A DNA stretch of 64,000 nucleotides from Slackia sp. (GCA_020725885.1 DYEA01000004.1:1-64000); one strand, 5' to 3'; shown: positions 1 to 8,100, numbered from the stretch's first letter. The notes: a model not told the origin generated them from the letters alone. Made by a program: numbers and translations.

Positions 1-479
1 GCGACGTGGCCAACAAGATCGGCACGTACGGGCTCGCGGTGCTCGCCAAAGAGCACGGCATCCCGTTCTACGTGGCCGCGCCGACGTCCACCGTGGACCT
101 CACGCTCGCCACGGGCGACGAGATCGTCATCGAGGAGCGAGACCCGCGCGAGGTGCTCGGCGTCACGGCGTCAGGCGTGATCGAGCCGGACTCGCCGGCC
201 GCGCAGCGGGCCTTCGACACGCTGACGGAGAACGGTCCGTACGCCGTGCCCATCCAGAAGGGCCACCAGATGGTGATCGAGCGCAAGGGCGCCGCCTACC
301 GGTTCGACGGCTGGTTCCGCGTGGCGCCGCCGAACGTCGAGGTGTACAACCCCGCGTTCGACGTCACGCCCGCCGCGTACGTCACCGCCATCATCACCGA
401 GCGCGGCATCGCGCGTGCGCCGTACGAGGAGTCGCTCGCGGAGACCTGCTGCGGCTCCGGCGCGATCCACGAGCTGTAA
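1..479 (+). CDS. mtnA: S-methyl-5-thioribose-1-phosphate isomerase, C-terminal part
   Basis: The gene enters from the left edge in frame 3 and ends with TAA at 477-479. It carries the MtnA/eIF2B-like block with [15 protein letters not shown] and [13 protein letters not shown], and the C-terminal NPAFDVTP and YEESLA motifs. The enzyme isomerises methylthioribose-1-phosphate to methylthioribulose-1-phosphate in the methionine salvage pathway in the cytoplasm. Between the EERDPREV and [10 protein letters not shown] motifs there is an extra segment of about 50 residues (roughly 48-105 of the visible part). It seems to be a lineage variant, because the reading frame and flanking motifs are intact. 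The N-terminal half lies outside the window, so the start cannot be given. Confidence 0.93.
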   Translation, partial: DVANKIGTYGLAVLAKEHGIPFYVAAPTSTVDLTLATGDEIVIEERDPREVLGVTASGVIEPDSPAAQRAFDTLTENGPYAVPIQKGHQMVIERKGAAYRFDGWFRVAPPNVEVYNPAFDVTPAAYVTAIITERGIARAPYEESLAETCCGSGAIHEL

Positions 480-488
480 GGGGACGCG

Positions 489-1397
489 GTGGCGCTCGGC
501 GACCTCCTCGGGGTGATCGCGGGCATCCTTGGCTACGTCGCGATCGGCGTGGCGCTCAGGGTCGCGCGGGTGCTCAAGCCGGAGGACGCCAAGCCGCTGA
601 ACGCCGTGCTGCTCAACGTCGCCCTGCCTGCGCTCGTGTTCTCTTCGGTCCAGCGTGCGGACATCGACTGGTCGCTCGCGCTCGTGCCTGCGCTAGCGTG
701 GGTGGTGGCGCTCGTGGGCATCGCGGCCGCTCTGGCAAGCGCCCGGGCGATGCGGCTCGCGCCGGCTGCGGCGGGGGCCTTCGTGCTCGCGGCGGCGTTC
801 GGCAACACGGGCTACATCGGGTACCCGGTCGCGCACGCGCTGCTCGGCGAGCCGGGGCTCGTCCGCGCGATCTTCTCCGACATCTTCGGCAACACGCTTG
901 CGATCATCGCCGTCGGGACGTTCGTCGCGGCTCGCGTGTCGCGGCACGAGGCCCAGGTGCACCCGCTCAAAGAGATCGCGACATTCCCGCCGTTCATCGC
1001 GCTTGCGCTCGCGTTGGCGAGCCGCGGCGTGGCGGTTCCGGATCCGTTCATGGATTGGTTGGGCGCGCTTGGCAAGCTCGTCGTGCCGCTGATCATGATC
1101 TCGGTCGGCCTGTCGCTCAGGCCAGCGAGGTTGAAGGAGCATGCGGGGGTGGTGGCCGCCGTCGCCGCGATCAAGCTCGTGCTGCTGCCGCTCGTGGGGT
1201 TGCTTGCTGCCCGGCTGGTGCTCCACGACGAGGCCTCTGCGCGCGTCGTGGTGCTCGAGGCGAGCGTCCCGACGATGATGATGGCGGTCATCGTCGGCCA
1301 CCGGTTCGACCTCGACACCGAGCTCATCGCCTCGGCGGTGCTGGCCACGACGGTCGCATCGCTCGTCGCGATACCGCTGTGGCAGATGCTCGTGTAG
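489..1397 (+). CDS. AEC family transporter (auxin efflux carrier type)
   Basis: This is a 302-residue, very hydrophobic protein with about ten predicted membrane segments in two halves joined by a polar loop near residues 150-160. The first half has the FGNTGYIGYPVA motif and the second has VPLIMISVGLSL and the SVPTMMMAVI segment, all typical of the AEC/BASS-like carrier fold. Members export organic anions or dicarboxylates; the substrate cannot be told from sequence. The GTG start is preceded by AAGGGG at 478-483, which overlaps the mtnA stop, so the two genes are probably one transcript. Family assignment is firm, substrate is open. Confidence 0.87.
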   Translation: MALGDLLGVIAGILGYVAIGVALRVARVLKPEDAKPLNAVLLNVALPALVFSSVQRADIDWSLALVPALAWVVALVGIAAALASARAMRLAPAAAGAFVLAAAFGNTGYIGYPVAHALLGEPGLVRAIFSDIFGNTLAIIAVGTFVAARVSRHEAQVHPLKEIATFPPFIALALALASRGVAVPDPFMDWLGALGKLVVPLIMISVGLSLRPARLKEHAGVVAAVAAIKLVLLPLVGLLAARLVLHDEASARVVVLEASVPTMMMAVIVGHRFDLDTELIASAVLATTVASLVAIPLWQMLV

Positions 1398-1483
1398 CGA
1401 GCCGGCGGTGCAGGCGGAGGCGCGGCTTTCGAGCCAGGCCGTTGCTCGGGGGAGATCGTGCAGGTTCTGCGAGGGGGTATCAC

Positions 1484-2152
1484 GTGCTCGACCTCGTCTT
1501 CGAGCTCATCGCGCCGTTGAGGTGCGCAGGGTGCGACGCGCTTGGTGCGGTCCTGTGCGAAGCGTGCTGGGGTCTCGTCGAACGCACCGACCCGGCCTCC
1601 GCGTGCCCGCGCTGCGGCGAGCCGCTGAACGCCGGCCGCCGACACGCGTGCCCGTGCCGGAACGCCGCGTTCACTGCAGTGCGATGCTTCGGCAGGCTCG
1701 AGCCGCCGCTGTCCTCCGCCGTGGCGCTCCACAAAGACCCGGGCGAGCGCCGGTACGGTCCAGTGCTTGGCGCCTTCGTGGCGACGGCGTGCGCGGACTG
1801 GGCGGGGTGGCCGGACGCGGTCGTCGCCGTCCCGCCCACGCGCAGCGCCCGGCTGCGGCGGGGCTACGACCACACGCGGCCGCTCGCCCGGGTGGTCGCG
1901 GCGCGGCTCGGAGCTCCAGAGGCGACGCTGCTGCTGGCGCACGAGCGTTCCGACCAGCGGGGGCTGGGGCGCCAGCAACGGCAGATGAACACGCGGGGGG
2001 CGTTCTCGGTTGCGCCGGGTGCGAGGGTTCCTGCGAGGGTCCTTCTCGTCGACGACGTGATGACGACCGGCGCCACGCTCGACGCGGCCGCCGCAGCGCT
2101 GCTCGATGCGGGCGCTCGCGAGGTGCGCGCCGCAGTGGTAGCGCGGGCTTGA
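1484..2152 (+). CDS. comFC: ComF family phosphoribosyltransferase-like protein
   Basis: The protein has 222 residues. The N-terminus has a double zinc-ribbon-like pattern (CAGC, CEAC, CPRC, CPC) and the C-terminal domain is a type I phosphoribosyltransferase with the PRPP loop VLLVDDVMTTGAT. The VPPTRSARLRRGYDH segment is characteristic of ComFC/GntX proteins, which help natural DNA uptake and are found well outside competent species. The GTG start at 1484 follows GAGGGGG at 1471-1477. Upstream of it the frame stays open but reads as a shadow of the AEC gene. It is followed after 46 bp by the structured RNA, an arrangement known for raiA-motif RNAs. Confidence 0.88.
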   Translation: MLDLVFELIAPLRCAGCDALGAVLCEACWGLVERTDPASACPRCGEPLNAGRRHACPCRNAAFTAVRCFGRLEPPLSSAVALHKDPGERRYGPVLGAFVATACADWAGWPDAVVAVPPTRSARLRRGYDHTRPLARVVAARLGAPEATLLLAHERSDQRGLGRQQRQMNTRGAFSVAPGARVPARVLLVDDVMTTGATLDAAAAALLDAGAREVRAAVVARA

Positions 2153-2162
2153 CCGACGCATG

Positions 2163-2191
2163 CTGCCTGTGCCGCGTTCACCTGCTACACT
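2163..2191 (+). promoter_or_regulatory. extended -10 promoter of the structured RNA
   Basis: TGC TACACT lies at 2183-2191, an extended -10 element. A weak -35 (CTGCCT, 2163-2168) sits 17 bp upstream. The predicted start at about 2198 falls exactly at the first base of the closing stem of the RNA (2199). Confidence 0.55.
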
Positions 2192-2198
2192 TCATGAT

Positions 2199-2429
2199 GC
2201 TTCCATCCGGGTCTGTGGTTGCGGGCGCTACGGCGCCCTAGTCCAGGGTAGGCGCGGCCGAAAGGACCCACGTAAGCCGGAGGCCATGCCTCCGTGTGAG
2301 CATGGCGCGCCTTAGGGGTAAGTCGCACCGTCCGCTTCGGCGGGCGAGAGGGCCGGTAGTGAGATAGCATCAAGCAAAAGCCCCAGTGCGCGAGTGTGGG
2401 GCCAAAGACCAGGTCAGCCGGATGGAAGC
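2199..2429 (+). ncRNA. structured RNA, probable raiA-motif RNA
   Basis: About 231 nt lie without a coding frame between comFC and a lipoprotein gene. The two ends form a perfect 12-bp stem (2199-2210 with 2418-2429). Inside are four clear hairpins: 2223-2238 (6 bp, UACG loop), 2283-2306 (7 bp), 2329-2346 (7 bp, UUCG loop) and 2380-2402 (6 bp). Another possible helix pairs 2250-2257 with 2307-2314. The raiA-motif RNA is known from Firmicutes and Actinobacteria next to comFC and raiA/hpf. Here comFC is directly upstream and hpf is 4 kb downstream. I could not check the covariance model, so the class name is inferred from synteny, length and complexity. A weak likeness to the SRP RNA apical loop at 2410-2429 is explained by the closing stem. 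Confidence 0.66.
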
Positions 2430-2458
2430 GTCCGACCATACACGCGGAGGTGCTTTGG

Positions 2459-3331
2459 ATGAACCGACGCCTGCTCCGGACGGCAGCTGCGCTCGCGACG
2501 CTCGGCGTGCTCGGTGCGCTCGTGACGGGCTGTCAGAAGAAGCCGGCCGAACCAGCGCTCACGCCTAAGATCGCTCCGCCTGCGATCAAGCAAGCCGGAG
2601 TGCTGCGGGTCGCGATCGACCCGACCCAGCCGCCGTTCGCAGGCGCCGTGGACGGCCAGACCGTCGGGATGGACGTCGACGTCGCTGCAGCGGTGGCAGA
2701 ACGGCTGGGCTTGAAGCTCGAGCTCGTCGAGCTCGGGTGGAAGGAGATTCCGAAGGCCGTGGCGAACCGCACGGTCGACCTGGGCCTGGGAGCCATCCCG
2801 ATCACGGAGGCCGTCTTGGCCGACGTGTCCGTTGCCGGGTCGTACGCGACCGACGGCATCGGCCTGTTCGCCGTGACGGCGACGGACACAGCGGAGACTA
2901 CCGCGCCGATCAGCCCGAGCGAAGCGGCAGCCCGTGTCGCGAACGCGAAGGTCGGGTGCCAGAAGGAGTCGGCGGCGCAGTGGTTCCTCGAATCCGAGTT
3001 CTGGGAAGGCTACGCGAAGACCTATGACACGCTCCGTGCGGCGTTCGACGCGCTGAAAGCGGGCGAGATCGACTACGTCGCGTGCGACGCATTCGTTGGC
3101 GCGTATCTCGCGCGCGACTACGAGTCGATCTCGTTCATCGGGTCGCTCGGAGAACCCACGCCGCTCGGCGCGCTCGTCGCGAAAGACTCCCCAGAGCTCG
3201 AGACGAGCGTCAGGGAAGTCCTCGATGCGATGGCTGCCGACGGGACGCTTGCTGCGATCCGTGCGAAGTGGGTCGGAGACTTGCCTGACATCCGGGCGGA
3301 CGCGAGCGCCGAGCAGACTGGAACGCCCTGA
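2459..3331 (+). CDS. amino-acid ABC transporter lipoprotein (SBP_bac_3), canonical order
   Basis: The 290-residue lipoprotein has a signal peptide ending in the lipobox LVTGC (Cys25). The mature part is a family 3 solute-binding protein in the usual lobe order. It opens with GVLRVAIDPTQPPFAG, followed by GMDVDVAAAVAERLG and LGAIPITE, and ends with a helix containing AIRAKWVGDLP. It should bind a polar amino acid or related molecule outside the membrane and deliver it to the permease at 4435-5688. The ATG at 2459 is chosen because GGAGG sits at 2446-2450. The start lies only 30 nt after the structured RNA, with no terminator between, so read-through from the RNA promoter is likely. Confidence 0.88.
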   Translation: MNRRLLRTAAALATLGVLGALVTGCQKKPAEPALTPKIAPPAIKQAGVLRVAIDPTQPPFAGAVDGQTVGMDVDVAAAVAERLGLKLELVELGWKEIPKAVANRTVDLGLGAIPITEAVLADVSVAGSYATDGIGLFAVTATDTAETTAPISPSEAAARVANAKVGCQKESAAQWFLESEFWEGYAKTYDTLRAAFDALKAGEIDYVACDAFVGAYLARDYESISFIGSLGEPTPLGALVAKDSPELETSVREVLDAMAADGTLAAIRAKWVGDLPDIRADASAEQTGTP

Positions 3332-3387
3332 TCGGGCATCGCGGGACGCATGTATTTCGCACGAGATTGCATACATGGGACGACGCT

Positions 3388-3417
3388 TTCACGAACTGTC
3401 ATCTTGTGCGCTATAGT
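3388..3417 (+). promoter_or_regulatory. promoter before the permuted lipoprotein gene
   Basis: TTCACG at 3388-3393 and TATAGT at 3412-3417 are separated by 18 bp in the 149-bp gap between the two lipoprotein genes. The second lipoprotein gene starts 63 nt further on with a strong AGGAGG (3468-3473). This suggests that it can be expressed apart from the first. Confidence 0.5.
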
Positions 3418-3480
3418 TATCCGCAGCCATGCGTGTCGGGCAGCTCAGGCGCCCGGGGGTAGATGACAGGAGGAGAGTCC

Positions 3481-4350
3481 ATGAGCACGTTCCGCAAGAC
3501 GCTCGTGCTGCTCGTCGTGTGCGCGCTCGCGCTCGGCGCGTTCGCTCTCGGGGGCTGCGCGAAGAAGGAGGACACCGGCACGGGCGGCGAGACCGGCGCC
3601 CGCGTCATCAAGAGCGTCGACGACCTGAAGGAAGGCGACAAGGTCGGCGTGCAGTCCGGCACGACCGGTGAGGAGTGGGCGAAGGCGAACCTGGAGCCGA
3701 AGGGCATCAAGGTCGTCCCGTACGACGACATCCTGCTCGCGTTCCAGGCGCTGCAGGCCGGCGACGTCATCGGCGTCATCAACGACCTGCCGATCTCGCA
3801 GGACGTCGTGAAGGACGAGGCGCGGGGCCTGGAGATCGTCCAGGAGATCAAGACGGACGAGACCTACGGCTTCGCGTTCAACAAGAACAACCCGACGCTG
3901 CGCGACGCCGTGAACTGGGCGCTTGCGGAGGTCATCAAAGATGGCACCTACAACGAGATCTACAAGAAGTGGTTTGGCTCCGAGCCCATGTCGATGCCTA
4001 AGGCCACGAGCGGCGTGACCGAGAAGCCCGCAGGCGAGATCAAGACCCTCACGCCTGGCAAGATCATCGTCGGCTCCGACACGGCGTTCCCGCCGTTCGA
4101 GAACGTCGAGGACGGCGAGATCGTCGGCTTCGACGTCGACCTGATGAAGGCGATCGGCGAGAAGCTCGGCATGCAGGTCGAGTTCAAGAGCTACAAGTTC
4201 GACGCGCTGATCACGGGCCTGCAGGCAGGCACCGAGTTCGACATGGTCGCGTCGGCGATGACCATCACGGACGTGCGCAAGCAGTCGGTAGACTTCTCCG
4301 ACCCGTACATCAACTCGAACCAGTCGCTTGCAGTCCGCAAGGCGCAGTAG
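3481..4350 (+). CDS. amino-acid ABC transporter lipoprotein, circularly permuted SBP_bac_3
   Basis: This is a 289-residue lipoprotein with lipobox LGGC (Cys26). The two halves of a family 3 solute-binding protein occur in reverse order. Residues about 40-166 carry what is normally the second half (SVDDLKEGDKVGVQSGTTGEE, then NDLPISQDVVKD and the end helix YNEIYKKWFG). After a Pro/Lys/Thr linker, residues about 193-289 carry what is normally the first half (IIVGSDTAFPPFENV, GFDVDLMKAIGEKLG, SAMTITDVRK, VDFSDPYI). The gene then stops at the point where the hinge would normally continue. The total length equals one ordinary SBP. It has its own signal peptide, ribosome site and promoter, so a broken gene is unlikely. 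Its partner is the downstream permease/ATPase pair. Confidence 0.88.
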   Translation: MSTFRKTLVLLVVCALALGAFALGGCAKKEDTGTGGETGARVIKSVDDLKEGDKVGVQSGTTGEEWAKANLEPKGIKVVPYDDILLAFQALQAGDVIGVINDLPISQDVVKDEARGLEIVQEIKTDETYGFAFNKNNPTLRDAVNWALAEVIKDGTYNEIYKKWFGSEPMSMPKATSGVTEKPAGEIKTLTPGKIIVGSDTAFPPFENVEDGEIVGFDVDLMKAIGEKLGMQVEFKSYKFDALITGLQAGTEFDMVASAMTITDVRKQSVDFSDPYINSNQSLAVRKAQ

Positions 4351-4378
4351 CGGCGTTCGCGCGTTGCTGAACAGACCG

Positions 4379-4404
4379 GGGCCGGCGGGCGCGCTCGCCG
4401 GCCC
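4379..4404 (+). other. GC-rich hairpin between lipoprotein and permease genes
   Basis: A perfect 9-bp stem (4379-4387 with 4396-4404) with an 8-nt loop lies between the lipoprotein stop and the permease. No U-tract follows, so it is more likely an mRNA-stabilising or partial-stop element than a full terminator. Such elements commonly set high binding-protein to permease ratios. Confidence 0.5.
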
Positions 4405-4434
4405 TACGGTATCATGCACCGCAAGGAGGAGCGC

Positions 4435-5688
4435 GTGAGGCGCAAACTGCTGGGCACCATCATCAGGATCGCATACGCGGTGCTTCTGGTCGCGGGCACC
4501 GTGGCGTTGCTGACCATGACCGGTCCGGAGCGGTTGCTCTACGAGCGCCCCGCGGAGCGCGGCAAGAGCGGCATGGTGAGCGACGTCTACGTCGTTCCTC
4601 CGACGCTCGATACAGTCAGCATCGGCAAGCAGAACGCGAACGTGGTGCTGCCCCACGCTGTCCTCGCGCCCGGCAGCGCCGTGCTCCTGCGCAGAGAGCC
4701 CCCGGGCGGCGGCCTCGGGAAGTCCGCGTGGGTCGTCCAGTCAGCCGAGACGTCGCCGAGCCCGCTTCTCGTCAACGGCGTACGGGCGTCGAGCGGTCTG
4801 CCGCTCGCGGACGGGGACGTGCTCACCGTCGGGGGAGTAGAGGTCACCTTCACGAGCGGCCGCCGCGGGATCCTCGGCGCGCTCGACTGGTGGGAGGCGG
4901 GCAAGGTCTCGCACCTGTTCGCGTCGCCGAAGGTGATCTCGCAGGCGTTCCCGATCGTCTTGGCCGCATTCCCGGTATCGCTTCTATGCGTGCTTGTCGC
5001 CTATGGGCTCGCAATCCCGGGCGGGCTCGCGCTCGCGTTCATGAAGATGGCGCGCTCGCGATGGTTCCGATTCCCGGCGACCGCCTACGTCGACTTCATC
5101 CGCGGCACGCCGCTGTTCTTGCAGATCCTCATCGTGTTCTTCGGGCTGCCGTTGCTGCCGCCCTGGAAGGCGTTGGTCGACGCGTTCCCGGCCATGAACA
5201 ACCCCGGCCCGTTCGGTCCGACGTACTCGCTGTACCTGCGCGCGTTCGTCGTGCTGTCATTCAACTCTGCAGCCTACATGGCAGAGATCTTCCGTGCGGG
5301 CATCCAGTCCATCCACAAGGGCCAGATGGAAGCGGCTCGGTCGCTCGGCATGACGACGGCGCAGGCGATGACCTTCGTCATCATCCCACAGACCGTCAGG
5401 CGCATCCTTCCGACGATGATGTCCGAGTTCATCCTGCTGTTCAAAGACACCTCGCTCTTCGCGGCTGTCGGGATGGGCGAGATCGTGATGAAAGCGAGGG
5501 AGGTCGCGGCGTCGAGCTACAACGTGTCGCCATACCTGCTCGCTGCTGCGTTCTACCTGGTGATCACCATCCCGCTCGGCCGGCTTGTGCAGCAGCTTGA
5601 GAACCGGCTGGCGAAGTCGGAAGGCGGCGCGATCTCGGTGTCAGAGGCGCGGCCGACCGTGGACTCCGAGCACGCGGTCGCGGTGTGA
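4435..5688 (+). CDS. amino-acid ABC transporter permease with N-terminal FHA-like domain
   Basis: The protein has 417 residues. A first membrane segment covers residues about 6-28. Residues about 58-140 look like an FHA-type beta sandwich, with [37 protein letters not shown] in the order and spacing of FHA cores. The rest (about 165-400) is a HisM/GlnP-type permease with the PRGTP-like [10 protein letters not shown] motif and the EAA loop [14 protein letters not shown]. With an N-in topology the FHA-like part would lie outside the membrane, which is unusual for FHA domains. GTG at 4435 is chosen because AAGGAGG sits at 4423-4429; an in-frame ATG at 4414 lacks a ribosome site. The FHA assignment rests on pattern only. 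Confidence 0.85.
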   Translation: MRRKLLGTIIRIAYAVLLVAGTVALLTMTGPERLLYERPAERGKSGMVSDVYVVPPTLDTVSIGKQNANVVLPHAVLAPGSAVLLRREPPGGGLGKSAWVVQSAETSPSPLLVNGVRASSGLPLADGDVLTVGGVEVTFTSGRRGILGALDWWEAGKVSHLFASPKVISQAFPIVLAAFPVSLLCVLVAYGLAIPGGLALAFMKMARSRWFRFPATAYVDFIRGTPLFLQILIVFFGLPLLPPWKALVDAFPAMNNPGPFGPTYSLYLRAFVVLSFNSAAYMAEIFRAGIQSIHKGQMEAARSLGMTTAQAMTFVIIPQTVRRILPTMMSEFILLFKDTSLFAAVGMGEIVMKAREVAASSYNVSPYLLAAAFYLVITIPLGRLVQQLENRLAKSEGGAISVSEARPTVDSEHAVAV

Positions 5689-5701
5689 GAGGGGTTCGGG
5701 C

Positions 5702-6445
5702 GTGACGAAGAACGGCGAACCGGTCGTCCGCATCCGAGGGCTTCGCAAGCGCTTCGGCGACGTCGAGGTGCTGCGCGGCGTCGACATGGACGTGCACAAA
5801 GGCGAGGTGGTGGTCATCCTCGGACCTTCGGGCTCCGGGAAGTCGACGCTGCTTCGATGCGTGAACCGGCTCGAGGAGCCGACCGGCGGCGAGGTGTGGT
5901 TCGAAGACACGCTCGTCAACAGCCCGAAGACCGACATCAACGCCGTGCGCGAGAAGATCGGCATGGTGTTCCAGAGCTTCAACCTGTTCCCGCACTTGAC
6001 GGCCAAGGGCAACGTGATGCTCGCGCAGCGCAAAGTGCTGAAGCGCTCGAAGGAGGAGGCCGAGCGCATCGCCATCGAGCAGCTGACGCGGGTCGGGCTC
6101 GCCGACCGAGTCGACTACTATCCGGCGCAGCTCTCGGGCGGACAGCAGCAGCGCGTGGCGATCGCCCGGGCGCTCGCGATGGATCCGCACGTCATGCTGT
6201 TCGACGAGGTGACGTCCGCCCTCGACCCAGAGCTCGTTCGAGGCGTTCTCGACGTCATGAAGCAGCTTGCGTTGGGCGGCATGACGATGCTGGTGGTGAC
6301 CCACGAGATGGGCTTCGCGCGCGACGTCGCCGACCGCGTCGTGTTCATGGACGGCGGCGTGATCGTCGAGGAGGGCCTGCCGCAAGAGGTCTTCGACAAC
6401 CCCAAGCACGAGCGGACGAAAGACTTCCTGGGGCACATCCGGTAG
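5702..6445 (+). CDS. polar amino-acid ABC transporter ATPase
   Basis: This 247-residue ATPase is of the GlnQ/HisP class. It has Walker [10 protein letters not shown], the Q-loop [12 protein letters not shown] typical of amino-acid importers, the signature LSGGQQQR, Walker [13 protein letters not shown] and the switch His in VVTHEMGFA. It powers import through the permease encoded 13 bp upstream. The GTG at 5702 gives the standard N-terminus; the longer open frame overlaps the permease. With both lipoprotein genes it forms a complete import system. Whether the two lipoproteins share the same permease is inferred from position. Confidence 0.93.
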   Translation: MTKNGEPVVRIRGLRKRFGDVEVLRGVDMDVHKGEVVVILGPSGSGKSTLLRCVNRLEEPTGGEVWFEDTLVNSPKTDINAVREKIGMVFQSFNLFPHLTAKGNVMLAQRKVLKRSKEEAERIAIEQLTRVGLADRVDYYPAQLSGGQQQRVAIARALAMDPHVMLFDEVTSALDPELVRGVLDVMKQLALGGMTMLVVTHEMGFARDVADRVVFMDGGVIVEEGLPQEVFDNPKHERTKDFLGHIR

Positions 6446-6586
6446 GCGGGAGGCTTTCGGGCCACGGGTCTCGGCGGCTGCGCCGGAAGCGCGTCTCGAC
6501 GGGAGGGTCGTCCGCCAGCCCACGCTGAACCACCGCCGTCCCGGCTGGGTATCTTCAAGGTATCCGACCACGTAAGGAGGTCTGCG

Positions 6587-7126
6587 ATGAACACGATCGT
6601 GAAGGGTCGCCACATGGAGGTCACGCCTTCTCTGCGCGAGTACGCGGAGGAGAAGATCGGGCGGGTCGCGAAGCTGCTGAACGACCACATGGTCATGAGC
6701 GTGGAGATCGAGCTCAGCGCGGAGCGCAACCCCGCGATCGAGAAGCGGCATGTGGTAGAGGTCACGATGTTCACGAAGGGCCACGTCATCCGGGCGAAGG
6801 AAGCGGCCATCGACATGTATGCGGCCATCGACCTCGTGTCTGAGAAGCTCGAGCGGCAGGTGCAGAAGCTCCGGACGAAGATGTTCGACAGGCACAAGGC
6901 GGCGCCGCAGGTCGCGACGGTGGCTGAAGCGCCGGGCGAGGAGCGTGAGCCCAGCATCGTGAAGCGTAAGGTCATCGAGGTCAAGCCGATGGCGCCGGAG
7001 GAGGCGGCCCTCCAGATGGAGCTTCTCGGCCACGACTTCTTCGTGTTCGCCTCTGCGGAGACGGAAGGCATCAACGTGCTCTATCGCAGGAGCGATGGCG
7101 ACTACGGGCTGATCGTCCCGCGGTGA
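6587..7126 (+). CDS. hpf: long-form ribosome hibernation promoting factor
   Basis: The protein has 179 residues. The N-terminal RaiA/YfiA domain (about 1-100) begins MNTIVKGRHMEVTPSLREYAEEK. The C-terminal dimerisation domain (about 120-179) has VIEVKPMAPEEAALQMELLGHDFFVF and NVLYRR-DGDYGLI, as in long HPF proteins that form 100S ribosome dimers. TAAGGAGG at 6573-6580 supports the ATG. In many Gram-positive genomes this gene follows comFC or the raiA-motif RNA; here a four-gene transporter separates them. It is followed by a strong terminator, so it ends its transcript. Confidence 0.94.
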   Translation: MNTIVKGRHMEVTPSLREYAEEKIGRVAKLLNDHMVMSVEIELSAERNPAIEKRHVVEVTMFTKGHVIRAKEAAIDMYAAIDLVSEKLERQVQKLRTKMFDRHKAAPQVATVAEAPGEEREPSIVKRKVIEVKPMAPEEAALQMELLGHDFFVFASAETEGINVLYRRSDGDYGLIVPR

Positions 7127-7144
7127 GCGTGTCTCAAGCGCGAC

Positions 7145-7178
7145 GAGCGGGCGGCCGTCGTGCCGCCCGCTCTTTGTT
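7145..7178 (+). terminator. intrinsic terminator after hpf
   Basis: A perfect 11-bp GC-rich stem (7145-7155 with 7162-7172) with a 6-nt loop is followed by TTTGTT. It lies 19 nt after the hpf stop. Confidence 0.88.
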
Positions 7179-7207
7179 ACTGTCAGTTACTTTTGCGGGT
7201 GTGATTG

Positions 7208-7237
7208 TTGACACACTCGCAGCGGTGGTCTTACATA
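7208..7237 (+). promoter_or_regulatory. promoter with consensus -35 before the conserved unknown gene
   Basis: A perfect TTGACA at 7208-7213 is followed after 18 bp by TACATA (7232-7237). The predicted transcript has a leader of about 65 nt before the GTG at 7310. Confidence 0.5.
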
Positions 7238-7309
7238 GTCGGCAGCGCACCTAGCACACGCAAGCACGCAGCCGAAGGTTTGCAGCTTATACGCAGTAGG
7301 AGGTGCGGC

Positions 7310-7969
7310 GTGGAGCGCGGGATTTCTGCAGCGACTGTCGCCGAGATCGAAGAGGCGCTCTCCCAGGTCTCAGAGATCAAGGCTGCGCGCGTCGTGACTT
7401 CCCCCGAAGGCCGGATCGACGAGATCCACGTCCTCGCTCTTCCCACCAAGTCGCCGAAGCAGCTCGTGCGCGACATCGAATCCACGATCATGGCCACATT
7501 CGGCATCCCGATCGACCACAAGAAGATCTCGATCGCGCAGCTCGGCCAAGACGCCGTCCCGAAGGCGTCTCCGTACGAGCACCCGCGTGCGCTGATCAGG
7601 TCGGTTAGCGCGGAGACCAGCGGTGTGCAGGTGAAGGTGGCCGTAGCGCTCGAGATCGGCGGCGAGCTGTACATCGGCAATGCGCTCGGCCCGGCGAGCC
7701 AGACGACCAGACAGCGACTGGTCGCACAGGCGACGCTGAGCGCCGTCGAGGAGTACCTTCAGGGGACGATGAGCTTCGCGCTCGAGGACGTGCAGATCGT
7801 GCGGCTCGGCCAACAGTCTGTGGCCGTGGCGTGCATCGTGCTCGTGACCTCGCTCGGAGAGCAGGCGCTGACTGGCGCGGCGCTGGTCCGGCAGAGCGAG
7901 AAAGACTCCATCGTCAAGGCGACGCTGGATGCGATCAACCGTCGACTCGGGTTCTTGACAACGACATAG
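7310..7969 (+). CDS. conserved protein of unknown function
   Basis: The 219-residue soluble protein has no signal peptide or membrane segment. It appears to have two similar halves of mixed alpha/beta character. The first contains GRIDEIHVLALPTKSPKQLVRDIES and IDHKKISIAQL, the second VQIVRLGQQSVAVACIVLVTSLGEQALTGAALV. I recognise the first pattern as recurrent in anaerobic Firmicutes and Actinobacteria proteins of unknown role but can name no family. GTG at 7310 is chosen because AGGAGG lies at 7299-7304; an open frame reaches back to 7205 but covers the promoter. It precedes the HD-GYP island and may belong to the same regulatory group. Confidence 0.75.
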   Translation: MERGISAATVAEIEEALSQVSEIKAARVVTSPEGRIDEIHVLALPTKSPKQLVRDIESTIMATFGIPIDHKKISIAQLGQDAVPKASPYEHPRALIRSVSAETSGVQVKVAVALEIGGELYIGNALGPASQTTRQRLVAQATLSAVEEYLQGTMSFALEDVQIVRLGQQSVAVACIVLVTSLGEQALTGAALVRQSEKDSIVKATLDAINRRLGFLTTT

Positions 7970-8066
7970 ACGACCAATTTGGGCCAACGCCGTGGCGTGT
8001 TGCATGAACACTGTCAGCATTCGACCGAGCGGAGCGGACAGGGTTCTTCCATTGCTAGCGGGATGG

Positions 8067-8098
8067 GAGAAGACACCACTGGAAAAGGGGGTCTTCTC
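8067..8098 (+). promoter_or_regulatory. hairpin with ribosome-binding site in its loop
   Basis: An 8-bp perfect stem (8067-8074 with 8091-8098) ends 2 nt before the ATG of the 26-codon frame. Its 16-nt loop contains AAAAGGGG, the only plausible ribosome site. It may place the site on display or control access to it. The rest of the gap 7970-8066 shows nothing clear. Confidence 0.4.
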
Positions 8099-8100
8099 AA

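Noticed and set aside
2410-2429. Signal recognition particle RNA (ACCAGGTCAGCCGGATGGAAG resembles the 4.5S apical part)
   Set aside because: The bases form the perfect 12-bp closing stem with 2199-2210 and the rest lacks SRP helix 8 symmetry. The comFC context favours the raiA motif.
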